A stretch of 38,913 bases of DNA, from positions 1-38,913 of the forward strand of contig LJRV01000358.1 in NCBI GenBank assembly GCA_001612575.1, read 5' to 3'. Position 1 is the first letter of the stretch. Each line of letters opens with the position of its first letter. Position numbers and translations under genes: made by a program. The stretch comes from Streptobacillus notomytis. GTDB taxonomy: Bacteria > Fusobacteriota > Fusobacteriia > Fusobacteriales > Leptotrichiaceae. Under the pieces are notes generated by a model that had not been told where the DNA came from, did not search any database, and saw nothing but the letters and a program-made list of their open reading frames with translations. Positions 16,593 to 24,569 of the stretch are shown here, one piece after another.

Positions 16593-17951
16593 ATGAAGAA
16601 AAATAAAATAATAAAATATATTTTTATTATAATTCTTTTTGCACTTACGGTATTACTTATATTTCAGTATAAGAAGTTAAAGTATGATAATAAAACTTTT
16701 GATTATATTGAAGATGGAATAGTAAGTATATATAGGGAAGAAAATGAAGAAACTTTAAAGAATTTTGAAAAAGCCTATATAAGTAATGACATAGATATTT
16801 ATGAGGTAATAAATTATTTAGGTGATGAAGTTATATTAAATTCTTTTTATAAAGATAAGGTGGGTAAATCAGGTGGTTATGCAGAATATAGAGAAGCTAC
16901 TTTATTAATATTATCTAATAAACTTGATCGAGCTATAGATAAATTAAAAGAAGCATCAGATCAGGGTAATCTGGGAGCTACATCATTTTTAGCTACTTAC
17001 TTGTATTCTTTAAAGAGATATAGTGAAGCTTATGAATATTTTCAGAAAGCATATAAACAAAATAATTATACAATATATCCAATATATATTGATATGAAAA
17101 TTCATTTAGAGGAATTTAAACGTATGGAAGAATTGTATGTTAAATTTAATCAAAATAAAATAGAAGATTCAGAAAGATATATTTTAGGTAAATTTTTTTT
17201 AGATAAAGAAGATGTAGAAGTGGCATATAAGGTGCTTAAACCTTTTATAGAAAAAGAAAATGTAGATGCTTTATTTGCTAAAGCAAGTTTTTTGGAAATA
17301 GAAGGTGAAATTGAAAATGCAATAAAAATATATAGGGAGCTATATACAAAGCATAAGTATCCAAAATCAGCAATAAAGCTTGTTGAACATTCTAATCTTT
17401 CTACAAAGAATAGAAGAAAGAAAGCTATAGAAATACTTGATAAAATTACTGAGTATAATAAAGATATTCAATTTATGAAAGCTAATTTACTTTATGATAA
17501 TGATGAATGGAAGAAAGCAAAAGAGATTTATGATAATTTAGAATCATTAGAATATGGACCAGTATATAGTAAATTAGGAGAATATTATGAAAATTCAGAT
17601 GAGATAAATAAGGCATTAGAAATATATAAAAAGAGTTTTGAAATAGGAAACTTAAATTCTATCCTTAATTATTACTCTATAGTAAAAAACTTAGAAATGA
17701 CATCAGGAGTAGAAAATAATAAATCTTATTATATAGATTATTTAAAAATTGCCTCAAAACTTGGAGTTGGGGCTGCAAGCTATGAGATTTCAATGTTAAG
17801 TGATGATGTAGATATTAAGAAAAAATATGCTATTATTGCACTATCTCAAAATGAACTTAAGGCTTTAGAATTATTAGTAGATTTAGCTAATAAAAATGGA
17901 GATAAAGAAAAAATAAGAGTGTATACAAATATATTAATAAATAATAAATAA
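16593..17951 (+). CDS. membrane-anchored TPR/Sel1-like repeat protein
   Basis: A 452-residue protein with one N-terminal membrane helix (about residues 8-25, IIKYIFIIILFALTVLLIF) and an extracytoplasmic or cytoplasmic helical-repeat domain. TPR-like units can be read, for example LKRYSEAYEYFQKAY and NKALEIYKKSFEIG. Such proteins usually serve as scaffolds. The start follows AGGAG, 8 nt after metG. No enzymatic motif is present and I cannot assign a partner. Confidence 0.75.
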   Translation: MKKNKIIKYIFIIILFALTVLLIFQYKKLKYDNKTFDYIEDGIVSIYREENEETLKNFEKAYISNDIDIYEVINYLGDEVILNSFYKDKVGKSGGYAEYREATLLILSNKLDRAIDKLKEASDQGNLGATSFLATYLYSLKRYSEAYEYFQKAYKQNNYTIYPIYIDMKIHLEEFKRMEELYVKFNQNKIEDSERYILGKFFLDKEDVEVAYKVLKPFIEKENVDALFAKASFLEIEGEIENAIKIYRELYTKHKYPKSAIKLVEHSNLSTKNRRKKAIEILDKITEYNKDIQFMKANLLYDNDEWKKAKEIYDNLESLEYGPVYSKLGEYYENSDEINKALEIYKKSFEIGNLNSILNYYSIVKNLEMTSGVENNKSYYIDYLKIASKLGVGAASYEISMLSDDVDIKKKYAIIALSQNELKALELLVDLANKNGDKEKIRVYTNILINNK

Positions 17952-17962
17952 GGGAGTTTAAT

Positions 17963-18430
17963 ATGAAAAAGTTATTAATGGTTTTAATGAGCTTTCTTGT
18001 ATTTTCATGTGTTTTAGCTAAAGAAAATAATACGAAAATTATTAATAATAAAAATTATGAAAGTATAGTTAAAAATGAGAATAATATAATAGTTTATGCG
18101 GCTAGTTGGTGTCCTCATTGTCAAAAAGAATTAGAAGATTTAAATAAGATACAAGGTAGATTAAAAGACATAAAAATTACGGTTATAATGTACCCATTTA
18201 TTTATTCAGATAATGAAGTTTTTGATTATGAAAAAGAAACTTTAGAGTTTATTAATGAGAAGAAATATAATTTTGAATATTACTTAGATAAGGATAGAGA
18301 AATATTAGATAAACTTAATTTAAAATCTATACCAGCAATAGGAATTATTAAAGATCGGAAAATTATTAAAAATATAGATGAAAATAAAATTGAGATTAAG
18401 AAAATATTGGAAATTTTTGAAAACAATTAA
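17963..18430 (+). CDS. exported thioredoxin-fold protein
   Basis: A 155-residue protein with an N-terminal export signal and a thioredoxin domain holding a CxxC active site, WCPHC (49-53). The conserved cis-Pro region appears as KSIPAIGII. The signal could be a lipoprotein type (FSC, Cys16) or be cleaved after VLA; both fit. CPHC resembles DsbA-type sites, so an oxidising or isomerase role outside the membrane is possible. It is the last gene of the ten-gene run and is followed by a strong bidirectional terminator. Confidence 0.8.
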   Translation: MKKLLMVLMSFLVFSCVLAKENNTKIINNKNYESIVKNENNIIVYAASWCPHCQKELEDLNKIQGRLKDIKITVIMYPFIYSDNEVFDYEKETLEFINEKKYNFEYYLDKDREILDKLNLKSIPAIGIIKDRKIIKNIDENKIEIKKILEIFENN

Positions 18431-18433
18431 GTG

Positions 18434-18466
18434 AAAAACCAGAGAAAAAATCTTTCTCTGGTTTTT
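18434..18466. terminator. bidirectional intrinsic terminator
   Basis: A 14-bp stem (18434-18447 with 18453-18466, core CCAGAGAAA/TTTCTCTGG) with a 5-nt loop is flanked by A runs on the left and T runs on the right. It can end both the plus-strand operon and the convergent minus-strand ldh transcript. Confidence 0.9.
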
Positions 18467-18475
18467 TAGTTCATT

Positions 18476-19405
18476 TTACAAATTTATAGTTTTAATAACA
18501 TCTTTAAGAACTTTTTTTGTATTTTCTAATTTTACTTTTTCACTTTCTTCAAATTCAGGACATATTTTTAGATGTTGCCCATTTCTACCAACTACATTAG
18601 GAACAGAGTAATAAACATCTTCTATTTGATTGTAAGTTGAAATTGTTAATATACAATTTTCATCTCTTAATATAGCTTCTACTATTCTTCTTATTGCCAT
18701 ACCTATAGCATAATTAGTATATCCTTTTCTTGAAATTATTTCATAAGCTGCATCTCTAACTTTATGATGAATTTTTTCTTTTAATTCCTCAGCATTTTTT
18801 GCTTCTCTTGCACAAAAATCATCAAAGTTTAATGGACCTATATTAGCTGATGACCAAACTGGGAATTCTGAATCTCCATGTTCTCCTATAATGTAGGCAT
18901 GTATATTTCTTGCATCTAAATCAAATTCTTCTGCTAAATAATATCTTAATCTTGAAGTATCAAGTACAGTACCAGTACCTATTACTTTATGAGAAGGGAA
19001 GCCTGATAATTTATATGCAACCCAAGTTAAAATATCAACTGGGTTAGACGCAATTACTAATACCGCATTAGGTGAATAACGAGCTACTTGTGGAATAATA
19101 GTTTTAAATATTTCCACATTCTTATGCACTAAATCAAGTCTTGTTTCTCCAGGTTTTTGATTTGCACCAGCAGTAACTATAACTATATCAGAATCTTGAG
19201 TATCTTTGTAATCTCCTGAAATAATATCACAAGTTTTAATAAATGCAGCACCATGGGCGATGTCTAAAACCTCTCCTTTTGCTTTTTCTTTGTTGACATC
19301 AACTAAAACGACGTGTGAAGCTAGACCAGATAGAACTATAGATAAAGTTGTAGCCGATCCAACAAACCCAGCACCGATTATTGAAACTTTCGTAGTTTTT
19401 TTCAT
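18476..19405 (-). CDS. ldh: L-lactate dehydrogenase
   Basis: Reduces pyruvate to L-lactate with NADH, regenerating NAD+ in fermentation. The 309-residue protein has the Rossmann motif GAGFVG (11-16), the substrate loop ANQKPGETR with Gln83 (the residue that marks lactate rather than malate dehydrogenases) and Arg89, and the catalytic His176 in GEHGDSEF. Start ATG follows TAGGAGG. It lies 11 nt downstream of yebC and is probably cotranscribed from the yebC promoter. It fits a fermentative, lactate-forming lifestyle. Confidence 0.95.
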   Translation of the reverse strand: MKKTTKVSIIGAGFVGSATTLSIVLSGLASHVVLVDVNKEKAKGEVLDIAHGAAFIKTCDIISGDYKDTQDSDIVIVTAGANQKPGETRLDLVHKNVEIFKTIIPQVARYSPNAVLVIASNPVDILTWVAYKLSGFPSHKVIGTGTVLDTSRLRYYLAEEFDLDARNIHAYIIGEHGDSEFPVWSSANIGPLNFDDFCAREAKNAEELKEKIHHKVRDAAYEIISRKGYTNYAIGMAIRRIVEAILRDENCILTISTYNQIEDVYYSVPNVVGRNGQHLKICPEFEESEKVKLENTKKVLKDVIKTINL

Positions 19406-19416
19406 ATTGTATCCTC

Positions 19417-20163
19417 CTAATTTATTTTGTCTAATATATAATTTGGTATGTTGAAATTTGAATAAATATTTTGTACGTCTTCATTATCTTCTAAAGCTTC
19501 ATAAAGTTCTAAAATTTTTCTTGCGATTTCGCTATCTGAAATATTTATCTCGTTTTTTGGATGCATTCCAACCTCGGATTCTAAGATATTAAAGTTATTT
19601 TCTTTAAGAATATTTGAAATATTTTCTACATCTTTATCTTCAGTAATAACAATTATCTCATTTTCCTTTTCTATGACATCAATAGCACCTGAAATTATAG
19701 ATATTTCAAGTAGTTTTTCAAAATCATTTTCCTTATTTAATGTTATTATTCCACGTCTATCAAACATAAAGGATACAGAACCATCTGAACCTAAATTACC
19801 ATTATTTCTTGAAAAATTCATTCTTACAGATGAAGCACTTCTATTTTTGTTATCTGTAACTACATCGACTATAAATGCAGAGGCTCCTGCACCATAACCT
19901 TCATAACGAATTTCAATATATTCAAGACCTTCAAGTTCTCCAGTACCTTTTTTAATTGCCTTCTCTATTACATCTTTTGAAACGTTTGCTGCTTTAGCTT
20001 TATCTATAGCAAGCCTAAGTCTAGGATTAAAATCAGGATTACCACCACCTATTTTTGAAGCTATAGTAATCTCTTTCCCAAGTCTTGTAAACAGTTTTCC
20101 ACGTATTTTATCTTGTCTGCCTTTTCTATGTTGTATATTTGCCCATTTACTATGTCCAGCCAT
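19417..20163 (-). CDS. yebC: YebC/PmpR (TACO1) family protein
   Basis: A 248-residue protein beginning MAGHSKWANIQHRKGRQD, the hallmark of the YebC family, with the conserved IDKAKAANV segment and full family length. Members have been described both as DNA-binding regulators and as translation factors (mitochondrial TACO1; bacterial YebC at proline-rich stalls). The sequence does not decide between these. It starts after AAAGGTG, is divergent from ruvC, and precedes ldh. The yebC-ruvC neighbourhood is common in bacteria. Confidence 0.93.
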   Translation of the reverse strand: MAGHSKWANIQHRKGRQDKIRGKLFTRLGKEITIASKIGGGNPDFNPRLRLAIDKAKAANVSKDVIEKAIKKGTGELEGLEYIEIRYEGYGAGASAFIVDVVTDNKNRSASSVRMNFSRNNGNLGSDGSVSFMFDRRGIITLNKENDFEKLLEISIISGAIDVIEKENEIIVITEDKDVENISNILKENNFNILESEVGMHPKNEINISDSEIARKILELYEALEDNEDVQNIYSNFNIPNYILDKIN

Positions 20164-20189
20164 TATATATCACCTTTATTTTTTATTAA

Positions 20190-20219
20190 ATTATATCATA
20201 TACAATAATATTTCTTCAA
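20190..20219 (-). promoter_or_regulatory. promoter of yebC-ldh
   Basis: On the minus strand TTGAAG (20219-20214), an 18-nt spacer and TATAAT (20195-20190) lie 27 nt before the yebC start. Confidence 0.65.
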
Positions 20220-20221
20220 GT

Positions 20222-20250
20222 TTGTACATGTATTATAAATATGATATACT
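20222..20250 (+). promoter_or_regulatory. promoter of the ruvC operon
   Basis: TTGTAC (20222-20227), a 17-nt spacer and TATACT (20245-20250) lie 20 nt before the ruvC start, back to back with the yebC promoter. The two -35 elements are only 2 nt apart, so polymerase binding to one may hinder the other. Confidence 0.65.
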
Positions 20251-20270
20251 ACTAATGAAAGAGGTGTAAT

Positions 20271-20873
20271 ATGAGGATAATAGGAATAGATCCAGGGACG
20301 GCTATTATTGGATATTCTATAGTAGATTTTAAAAATGGAGAAACTAAATTAATAGATTATGGTTGTATATATACAGATAAGGATTTATCAATGCCTGAAA
20401 GGCTTGAACATATATATTTTAAGTTAGAGACTTTATTTAATATGTATAAACCAGATCATATGGCTATAGAAGAGCTATTCTTTTTTAAAAATCAGAAAAC
20501 TATAATCACAGTTGCTCAGGCAAGAGGAGTTATAGTGGCTAAGGCACAAATTTCAGGTATAGAAATATTTAACTATACTCCATTACAAGTTAAAACTGGT
20601 ATTACAGGTTATGGTAGAGCAGAGAAAAAACAAGTACAAGAAATGATAAAAGTAATACTTAAATTAGATGAAATACCTAAACCAGATGATGCAGCAGATG
20701 CTATTGCTATTGCTATTAATCATATTAATACTATAAAAGGAGTAGGAGCGCTGCTTAATAATCCTAGGGATAGAATCAATAAGGTGACACAGATAATTGA
20801 AAAAAGTAAAATAAAGAATAAGAATATTATTAGTATAGAAGATTATAAGAATATTTTGAAAAAGAAAAAGTGA
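20271..20873 (+). CDS. ruvC: Holliday-junction resolvase RuvC
   Basis: RuvC cuts Holliday junctions held by RuvAB. The 200-residue protein has the RNase-H-like fold with the acidic residues Asp7 (GIDPGT), Glu67 (AIEEL), and Asp140/Asp143 (PDDAADA). At about 200 residues it is some 25 longer than the E. coli enzyme because of a basic Lys-rich tail (KSKIKNKNIISIEDYKNI). The start ATG follows AGAGGTG. ruvA and ruvB are not in the window. It is followed 7 nt later by the nrnA-like gene. Confidence 0.95.
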   Translation: MRIIGIDPGTAIIGYSIVDFKNGETKLIDYGCIYTDKDLSMPERLEHIYFKLETLFNMYKPDHMAIEELFFFKNQKTIITVAQARGVIVAKAQISGIEIFNYTPLQVKTGITGYGRAEKKQVQEMIKVILKLDEIPKPDDAADAIAIAINHINTIKGVGALLNNPRDRINKVTQIIEKSKIKNKNIISIEDYKNILKKKK

Positions 20874-20880
20874 GGTAATA

Positions 20881-21825
20881 ATGAATCCGTTATTTGAAAT
20901 AAAAGAAAAAATTGATAAATATGATAATATAATTCTTTCTGCACATGTAAATCCAGATGGAGATGCTTTTGGTGCCTTATTTGCATTTAAGTTTATGATA
21001 GAAAAATATAATAAGAATAAGAAAGTTGATATAGTAATACAGTATGAATTACCTAGATTTATACATAAATTTGATGAAAGTAACTATATAAAAGATAATG
21101 TTGATGAAAATGTAGAATTAATAATTATGCTTGATACTGCAAATATAGAGAGGGCTGCAATAGATAAAGAAGTCTTTAAATTGGCTAAAGAAACTATAAA
21201 TATTGACCATCATATTAGTAATAGTAAATATCTTAATATTAATTATGTAGAAGATATTTCTTCTACTTGTGAGCTGTTATATGAGTTCTTAGATGTATTT
21301 AATATAGAACTTGATGAAAGAATTGCTAGATTTATGTATTTAGGGATAATAAATGATACAGGTAATTTTAGACATTCTAATGTAACAGAAAATACGTTTT
21401 ATGTTTCTTCTAAACTTATGGAAGTTGGTATAGATAATAGAGAAATTACTAATATACTTTTTTCAAAAACTAGGGAAAAGGTTAAGGTTTTTGGAAAAGC
21501 ATTAGTTGAATATGCTTATTATGATGATGTAAGGTTTGCCTTTTTCTATATTTCTCAATCTGAAATGAAAGAAATGTCTGTATCAGAAGAAGATACTGAT
21601 GGAATATCAGAATTATTATTAAGTATAGAAGATGTAGATGTTGCTCTTTTTGTTAGAGAAGATAAAGAGGGTAATATTAAAGGTAGTTTTAGATCAAAGA
21701 ACATAGATGTAAATAATATAGCAGCTAAATTTAATGGTGGTGGACACATATTAGCTGCAGGATTTAAAATTTTTGGAAATATAGGGAATGTACTTGAAGT
21801 AGTGTTAAAGGAATTGAGAGGTTAA
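20881..21825 (+). CDS. nrnA: DHH/DHHA1 phosphoesterase, NrnA-like
   Basis: A 314-residue member of the DHH family. HVNPDGDA (22-29), Asp85 in LDTAN and IDHH (108-111) make the manganese site, and the C-terminal DHHA1 domain has the nucleotide-binding FNGGGH.LAAGF motif. NrnA enzymes degrade short RNA oligonucleotides and dephosphorylate pAp; some relatives hydrolyse cyclic dinucleotides, but the short stand-alone form fits NrnA. Start ATG follows GTGAGGTAAT. Cotranscribed with ruvC. Confidence 0.88.
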   Translation: MNPLFEIKEKIDKYDNIILSAHVNPDGDAFGALFAFKFMIEKYNKNKKVDIVIQYELPRFIHKFDESNYIKDNVDENVELIIMLDTANIERAAIDKEVFKLAKETINIDHHISNSKYLNINYVEDISSTCELLYEFLDVFNIELDERIARFMYLGIINDTGNFRHSNVTENTFYVSSKLMEVGIDNREITNILFSKTREKVKVFGKALVEYAYYDDVRFAFFYISQSEMKEMSVSEEDTDGISELLLSIEDVDVALFVREDKEGNIKGSFRSKNIDVNNIAAKFNGGGHILAAGFKIFGNIGNVLEVVLKELRG

Positions 21826-21826
21826 A

Positions 21827-22108
21827 ATGAATAAAAAAATATTTTTTGCATTTACATTATTTTTATTTGTTTCATGTTCAGGTGTTACGCCTATGTCAAA
21901 ACATCATATTAAAGAAATTTCAAATATTGCTAGCATGAAGATATTTGAAGAATTTTTTGAAAAAGTTCCATATAGAGATATGAGAATATATAAAAGAGGG
22001 TATGGAAAATGGTATGTTAGTGCATATGGAGATTATGGAATATATAAACTTGAAATTGATGAAGATGGAAATATTTTAAAATATGAAAAATATAATTATA
22101 CAAAATAA
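21827..22108 (+). CDS. small lipoprotein of unknown function
   Basis: A 93-residue protein starting 2 nt after nrnA. The first 17 residues form a lipoprotein signal ending FVSC, so Cys17 should be lipidated. The mature part has a KWYVSAYGDYGIYKLEIDEDGN segment split around a beta-hairpin and ends in a Tyr/Lys-rich tail. The pattern suggests a small beta-rich domain. I do not recognise the family. It is likely surface or periplasmic. Confidence 0.7.
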   Translation: MNKKIFFAFTLFLFVSCSGVTPMSKHHIKEISNIASMKIFEEFFEKVPYRDMRIYKRGYGKWYVSAYGDYGIYKLEIDEDGNILKYEKYNYTK

Positions 22109-22116
22109 ATTAATTA

Positions 22117-22145
22117 TTGACAACAGATTCTATTTTTGATAAAAT
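22117..22145 (+). promoter_or_regulatory. promoter of uraA
   Basis: TTGACA (22117-22122), a 17-nt spacer and TAAAAT (22140-22145). The -35 is perfect and the -10 has one mismatch, the best promoter match in the window. Transcription should start near 22152. Confidence 0.8.
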
Positions 22146-22151
22146 TCTAAA

Positions 22152-22183
22152 AATTACAGTGGATTCTAAGTATGACTGTAATT
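22152..22183 (+). promoter_or_regulatory. hairpin in the uraA 5' leader, next to the ribosome binding site
   Basis: AATTACAGT (22152-22160) and ACTGTAATT (22175-22183) form a perfect 9-bp stem with a 14-nt loop. It begins about where the transcript should start and ends directly before the AAAAGGAGG ribosome binding site. There is no T run, so it is not a terminator. The loop contains GGATTCTAAG, which echoes AGATTCTA in the promoter spacer. It could be an operator, a translational control element or a 5' stabiliser. Confidence 0.5.
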
Positions 22184-22198
22184 AAAAGGAGGAATATT

Positions 22199-23470
22199 AT
22201 GTCAATTAGAAAAATTATTCAAGTTGATGAAAAAGTGCCAACTAAATTATTAGTGCCACTAAGTTTACAACACACTTTTGCAATGTTCGGTGCCTCAGTG
22301 CTAGTGCCTATCATTTTTGGAATTGATACAGGTATAGTATTACTGATGAATGGTATTGGAACATTGCTTTTTATTTTATTTACTAAAGGGAAAGCACCAG
22401 CTTATCTAGGGTCAAGTTTTGCTTTCTTAGCACCAGCAGGTATTGTAATATCTAATATGGGTTATAAATATGCCTTAGGTGGATTTGTTTTTATTGGATT
22501 TTTAGGAATCATACTTTCTAGTATAATTTATAAATTTGGAACATCGTGGATTAATATTATACTTCCACCAGCTGCGATGGGTTCTGTTGTATCATTAATA
22601 GGATTTGAATTAGCTAGAATAACTATAACTGGTGGAAAAATTGGAGCAAATATTATGACAGATACATCTACACTAAATGATAAAATAATATTTGGTATTA
22701 CATTATCTGTAGCAATATTAGGCTCTGTTTTATTCAGAAAATTTTTTGCAACTATACCAATATTAATAGCTATTATTGTTGGATATATTATTTCTTTATA
22801 TTTGGAAATGGTAGATTTTTCAACTGTAATAAACACTTCATTATTTACTCTTCCTAAATTTCAGTTTGCTAAATTTAATATCATGGCAATATTAACAATG
22901 TTACCTGTAATATTTGTTATTATTTCAGAACACATATCTCATCAAGTTGTAACAAGTAGAATTATAGAAAAAGATTTAATTAAAGAACCTGGATTACATA
23001 AAAGCCTATTTGCTGATAATTTTTCAACTATGCTTTCAGGATTAGTAGGAGGAGTACCTACTACAACTTATGGTGAAAATATAGGTGTAATGGCAATAAC
23101 AGGAGTATATAGTGTTCAAGTTATTAAAGGAGCTGCAATAATTTCTATATTTATGGCATTTATTGGACCATTTTCAGCATTAATACAATCTATACCAGGT
23201 AATGTAATAGGTGCTGTAACTTTCTTGTTATATGGTATGATAGGTTCATCAGGATTAAGATTATTAGTAGAAGAAAAAGTTAATTTTAATAAACCACAAA
23301 ATTTAATATTAACCTCAGTTATATTTATAGCAGGTTTATCAGGATTGCAAATAAGGGTATTTGATATTACTTTTCAAGGTATGAATCTTGCAGCTATAAT
23401 TGGTATAGTTATTAGCTTATTATTCTATATCTTTGATAAGTTTAATATAATGAATGAAAAATGGAATTAA
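22199..23470 (+). CDS. uraA: uracil permease (NCS2 family)
   Basis: A 423-residue nucleobase:cation symporter of the NCS2 family with about 14 membrane segments. Diagnostic sequences include LGSSFAFLAP, and PTTTYGENIGVMAIT, where Glu and Asn of GEN contact uracil in E. coli UraA. This favours uracil over xanthine/urate transporters. I start at ATG 22199 because it follows AAAAGGAGG; an in-frame ATG at 22172 lies inside the leader hairpin region and has no ribosome binding site. It has its own promoter; pyrimidine-dependent control through the leader is possible but unproven. Confidence 0.9.
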   Translation: MSIRKIIQVDEKVPTKLLVPLSLQHTFAMFGASVLVPIIFGIDTGIVLLMNGIGTLLFILFTKGKAPAYLGSSFAFLAPAGIVISNMGYKYALGGFVFIGFLGIILSSIIYKFGTSWINIILPPAAMGSVVSLIGFELARITITGGKIGANIMTDTSTLNDKIIFGITLSVAILGSVLFRKFFATIPILIAIIVGYIISLYLEMVDFSTVINTSLFTLPKFQFAKFNIMAILTMLPVIFVIISEHISHQVVTSRIIEKDLIKEPGLHKSLFADNFSTMLSGLVGGVPTTTYGENIGVMAITGVYSVQVIKGAAIISIFMAFIGPFSALIQSIPGNVIGAVTFLLYGMIGSSGLRLLVEEKVNFNKPQNLILTSVIFIAGLSGLQIRVFDITFQGMNLAAIIGIVISLLFYIFDKFNIMNEKWN

Positions 23471-23495
23471 GCAGATATTATTAACCTCCTTTTTA

Positions 23496-23525
23496 TTTAC
23501 AGAGCATATAAATTATGATATAATT
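23496..23525 (+). promoter_or_regulatory. promoter and possible operator of the iron-transport operon
   Basis: TTTACA (23496-23501), a 17-nt spacer and TATAAT (23519-23524). The -10 is embedded in an inverted repeat, AATTAT-GAT-ATAATT (23511-23525), which would place a repressor over the -10. It does not match a textbook Fur box, and its AT content means it may be chance. Confidence 0.6.
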
Positions 23526-23558
23526 CTTTTGCAATCAAAATATTTGGAGGTCAAATTA

Positions 23559-24569
23559 ATGAAAAGATTAGTATTATTAATTACTATGATGGTTACAAAC
23601 TTAATGTTTGCAAGTGGTGTAGTTAATGTATATACATCAAGACATTATGATTCAGATAAATCAATTTATCTTGAATTTGAAAAACAAACTGGAATAAAAG
23701 TAAATGTAGTACAAAACTCAGATGTTTCAGCTTTAATTAAAAGATTAGAGTTAGAAGGGAAATCGACAGATGCAGATGTATTCATAACTGTTGGTGTTGG
23801 AGATTTATATACTGCAAAAACAAAAAATTTATTACAACCAATTAAATCAAAAAAAGTATTAAGTAATGTACCTGTTAGCTTTAGAGATAAAACTAATAAT
23901 TGGGTAGGATTAACATATAGAGCACGTATATTTGTATACAATCCTGAAAAAGTTAATGTAAAAGAACTTTCAACTTATGAAGCATTAGCAGATAAAAAAT
24001 GGGACAAAAGAATTTTAACAAGAAGTTCTGGAAGTTCATACAATAAACATTTAATAGCATTTATGATAGCTAAAAATGGAGAAAAATCAGCTTCTGAATG
24101 GGCAACAAAACTTGCTGAAAACTTTGCAAGAGAACCAAAAGGGAATGATAGAGATCAAGCTAAAGCAGTTCTTGCAGGTTTAGGAGATGTAGCTATAATG
24201 AATAGTTACTACATGGGTAGAATGACAGATTCTAAAGATCCACTTGAAAGAGAAGTTGCTTCAAAATTAAAAATATTCTTCCCTAACCAAAATACTGGGG
24301 GAACACATATTAACCTTTCTGGAGCAGGTATTACTAAATATAGTAAAAACCAACAAAATGCTATTAAATTTATAGAATTTTTAACAGACCAATATGCACA
24401 AATGGTATATTCACATGAAAATTATGAATATCCAGTAAACCCAAGAGCAGTTTTAAGTCCAGTAGTTGAAACATGGGGAAAATTTAAAGCGTCTAAGATT
24501 GACTTTGATAAAATAGGTCAAAATTTAGAAAAGGCTAAAATTGTTGCGGATAAAGCAAATTGGAAATAA
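23559..24569 (+). CDS. fbpA: ferric-iron ABC transporter substrate-binding protein
   Basis: A 336-residue extracytoplasmic binding protein of the FbpA/FutA type. It has a signal peptide (cleavage likely after MFA near residue 18), then VNVYTSRHYDSDK at the mature N-terminus and the paired tyrosines of NSYYMGRM that bind iron in this family. I start at ATG 23559, which follows TTGGAGG; longer in-frame starts upstream overlap uraA and spoil the signal peptide. It begins the fbpABC-like operon. Thiamine or other ligands are less likely given the Tyr-Tyr motif. Confidence 0.87.
   Translation: MKRLVLLITMMVTNLMFASGVVNVYTSRHYDSDKSIYLEFEKQTGIKVNVVQNSDVSALIKRLELEGKSTDADVFITVGVGDLYTAKTKNLLQPIKSKKVLSNVPVSFRDKTNNWVGLTYRARIFVYNPEKVNVKELSTYEALADKKWDKRILTRSSGSSYNKHLIAFMIAKNGEKSASEWATKLAENFAREPKGNDRDQAKAVLAGLGDVAIMNSYYMGRMTDSKDPLEREVASKLKIFFPNQNTGGTHINLSGAGITKYSKNQQNAIKFIEFLTDQYAQMVYSHENYEYPVNPRAVLSPVVETWGKFKASKIDFDKIGQNLEKAKIVADKANWK

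Noticed and set aside
22152-22193. PyrR attenuator or preQ1-type riboswitch at uraA
   Set aside because: No terminator/antiterminator pair and no PyrR loop consensus; loop and tail do not fit preQ1. It is kept only as an unassigned hairpin.
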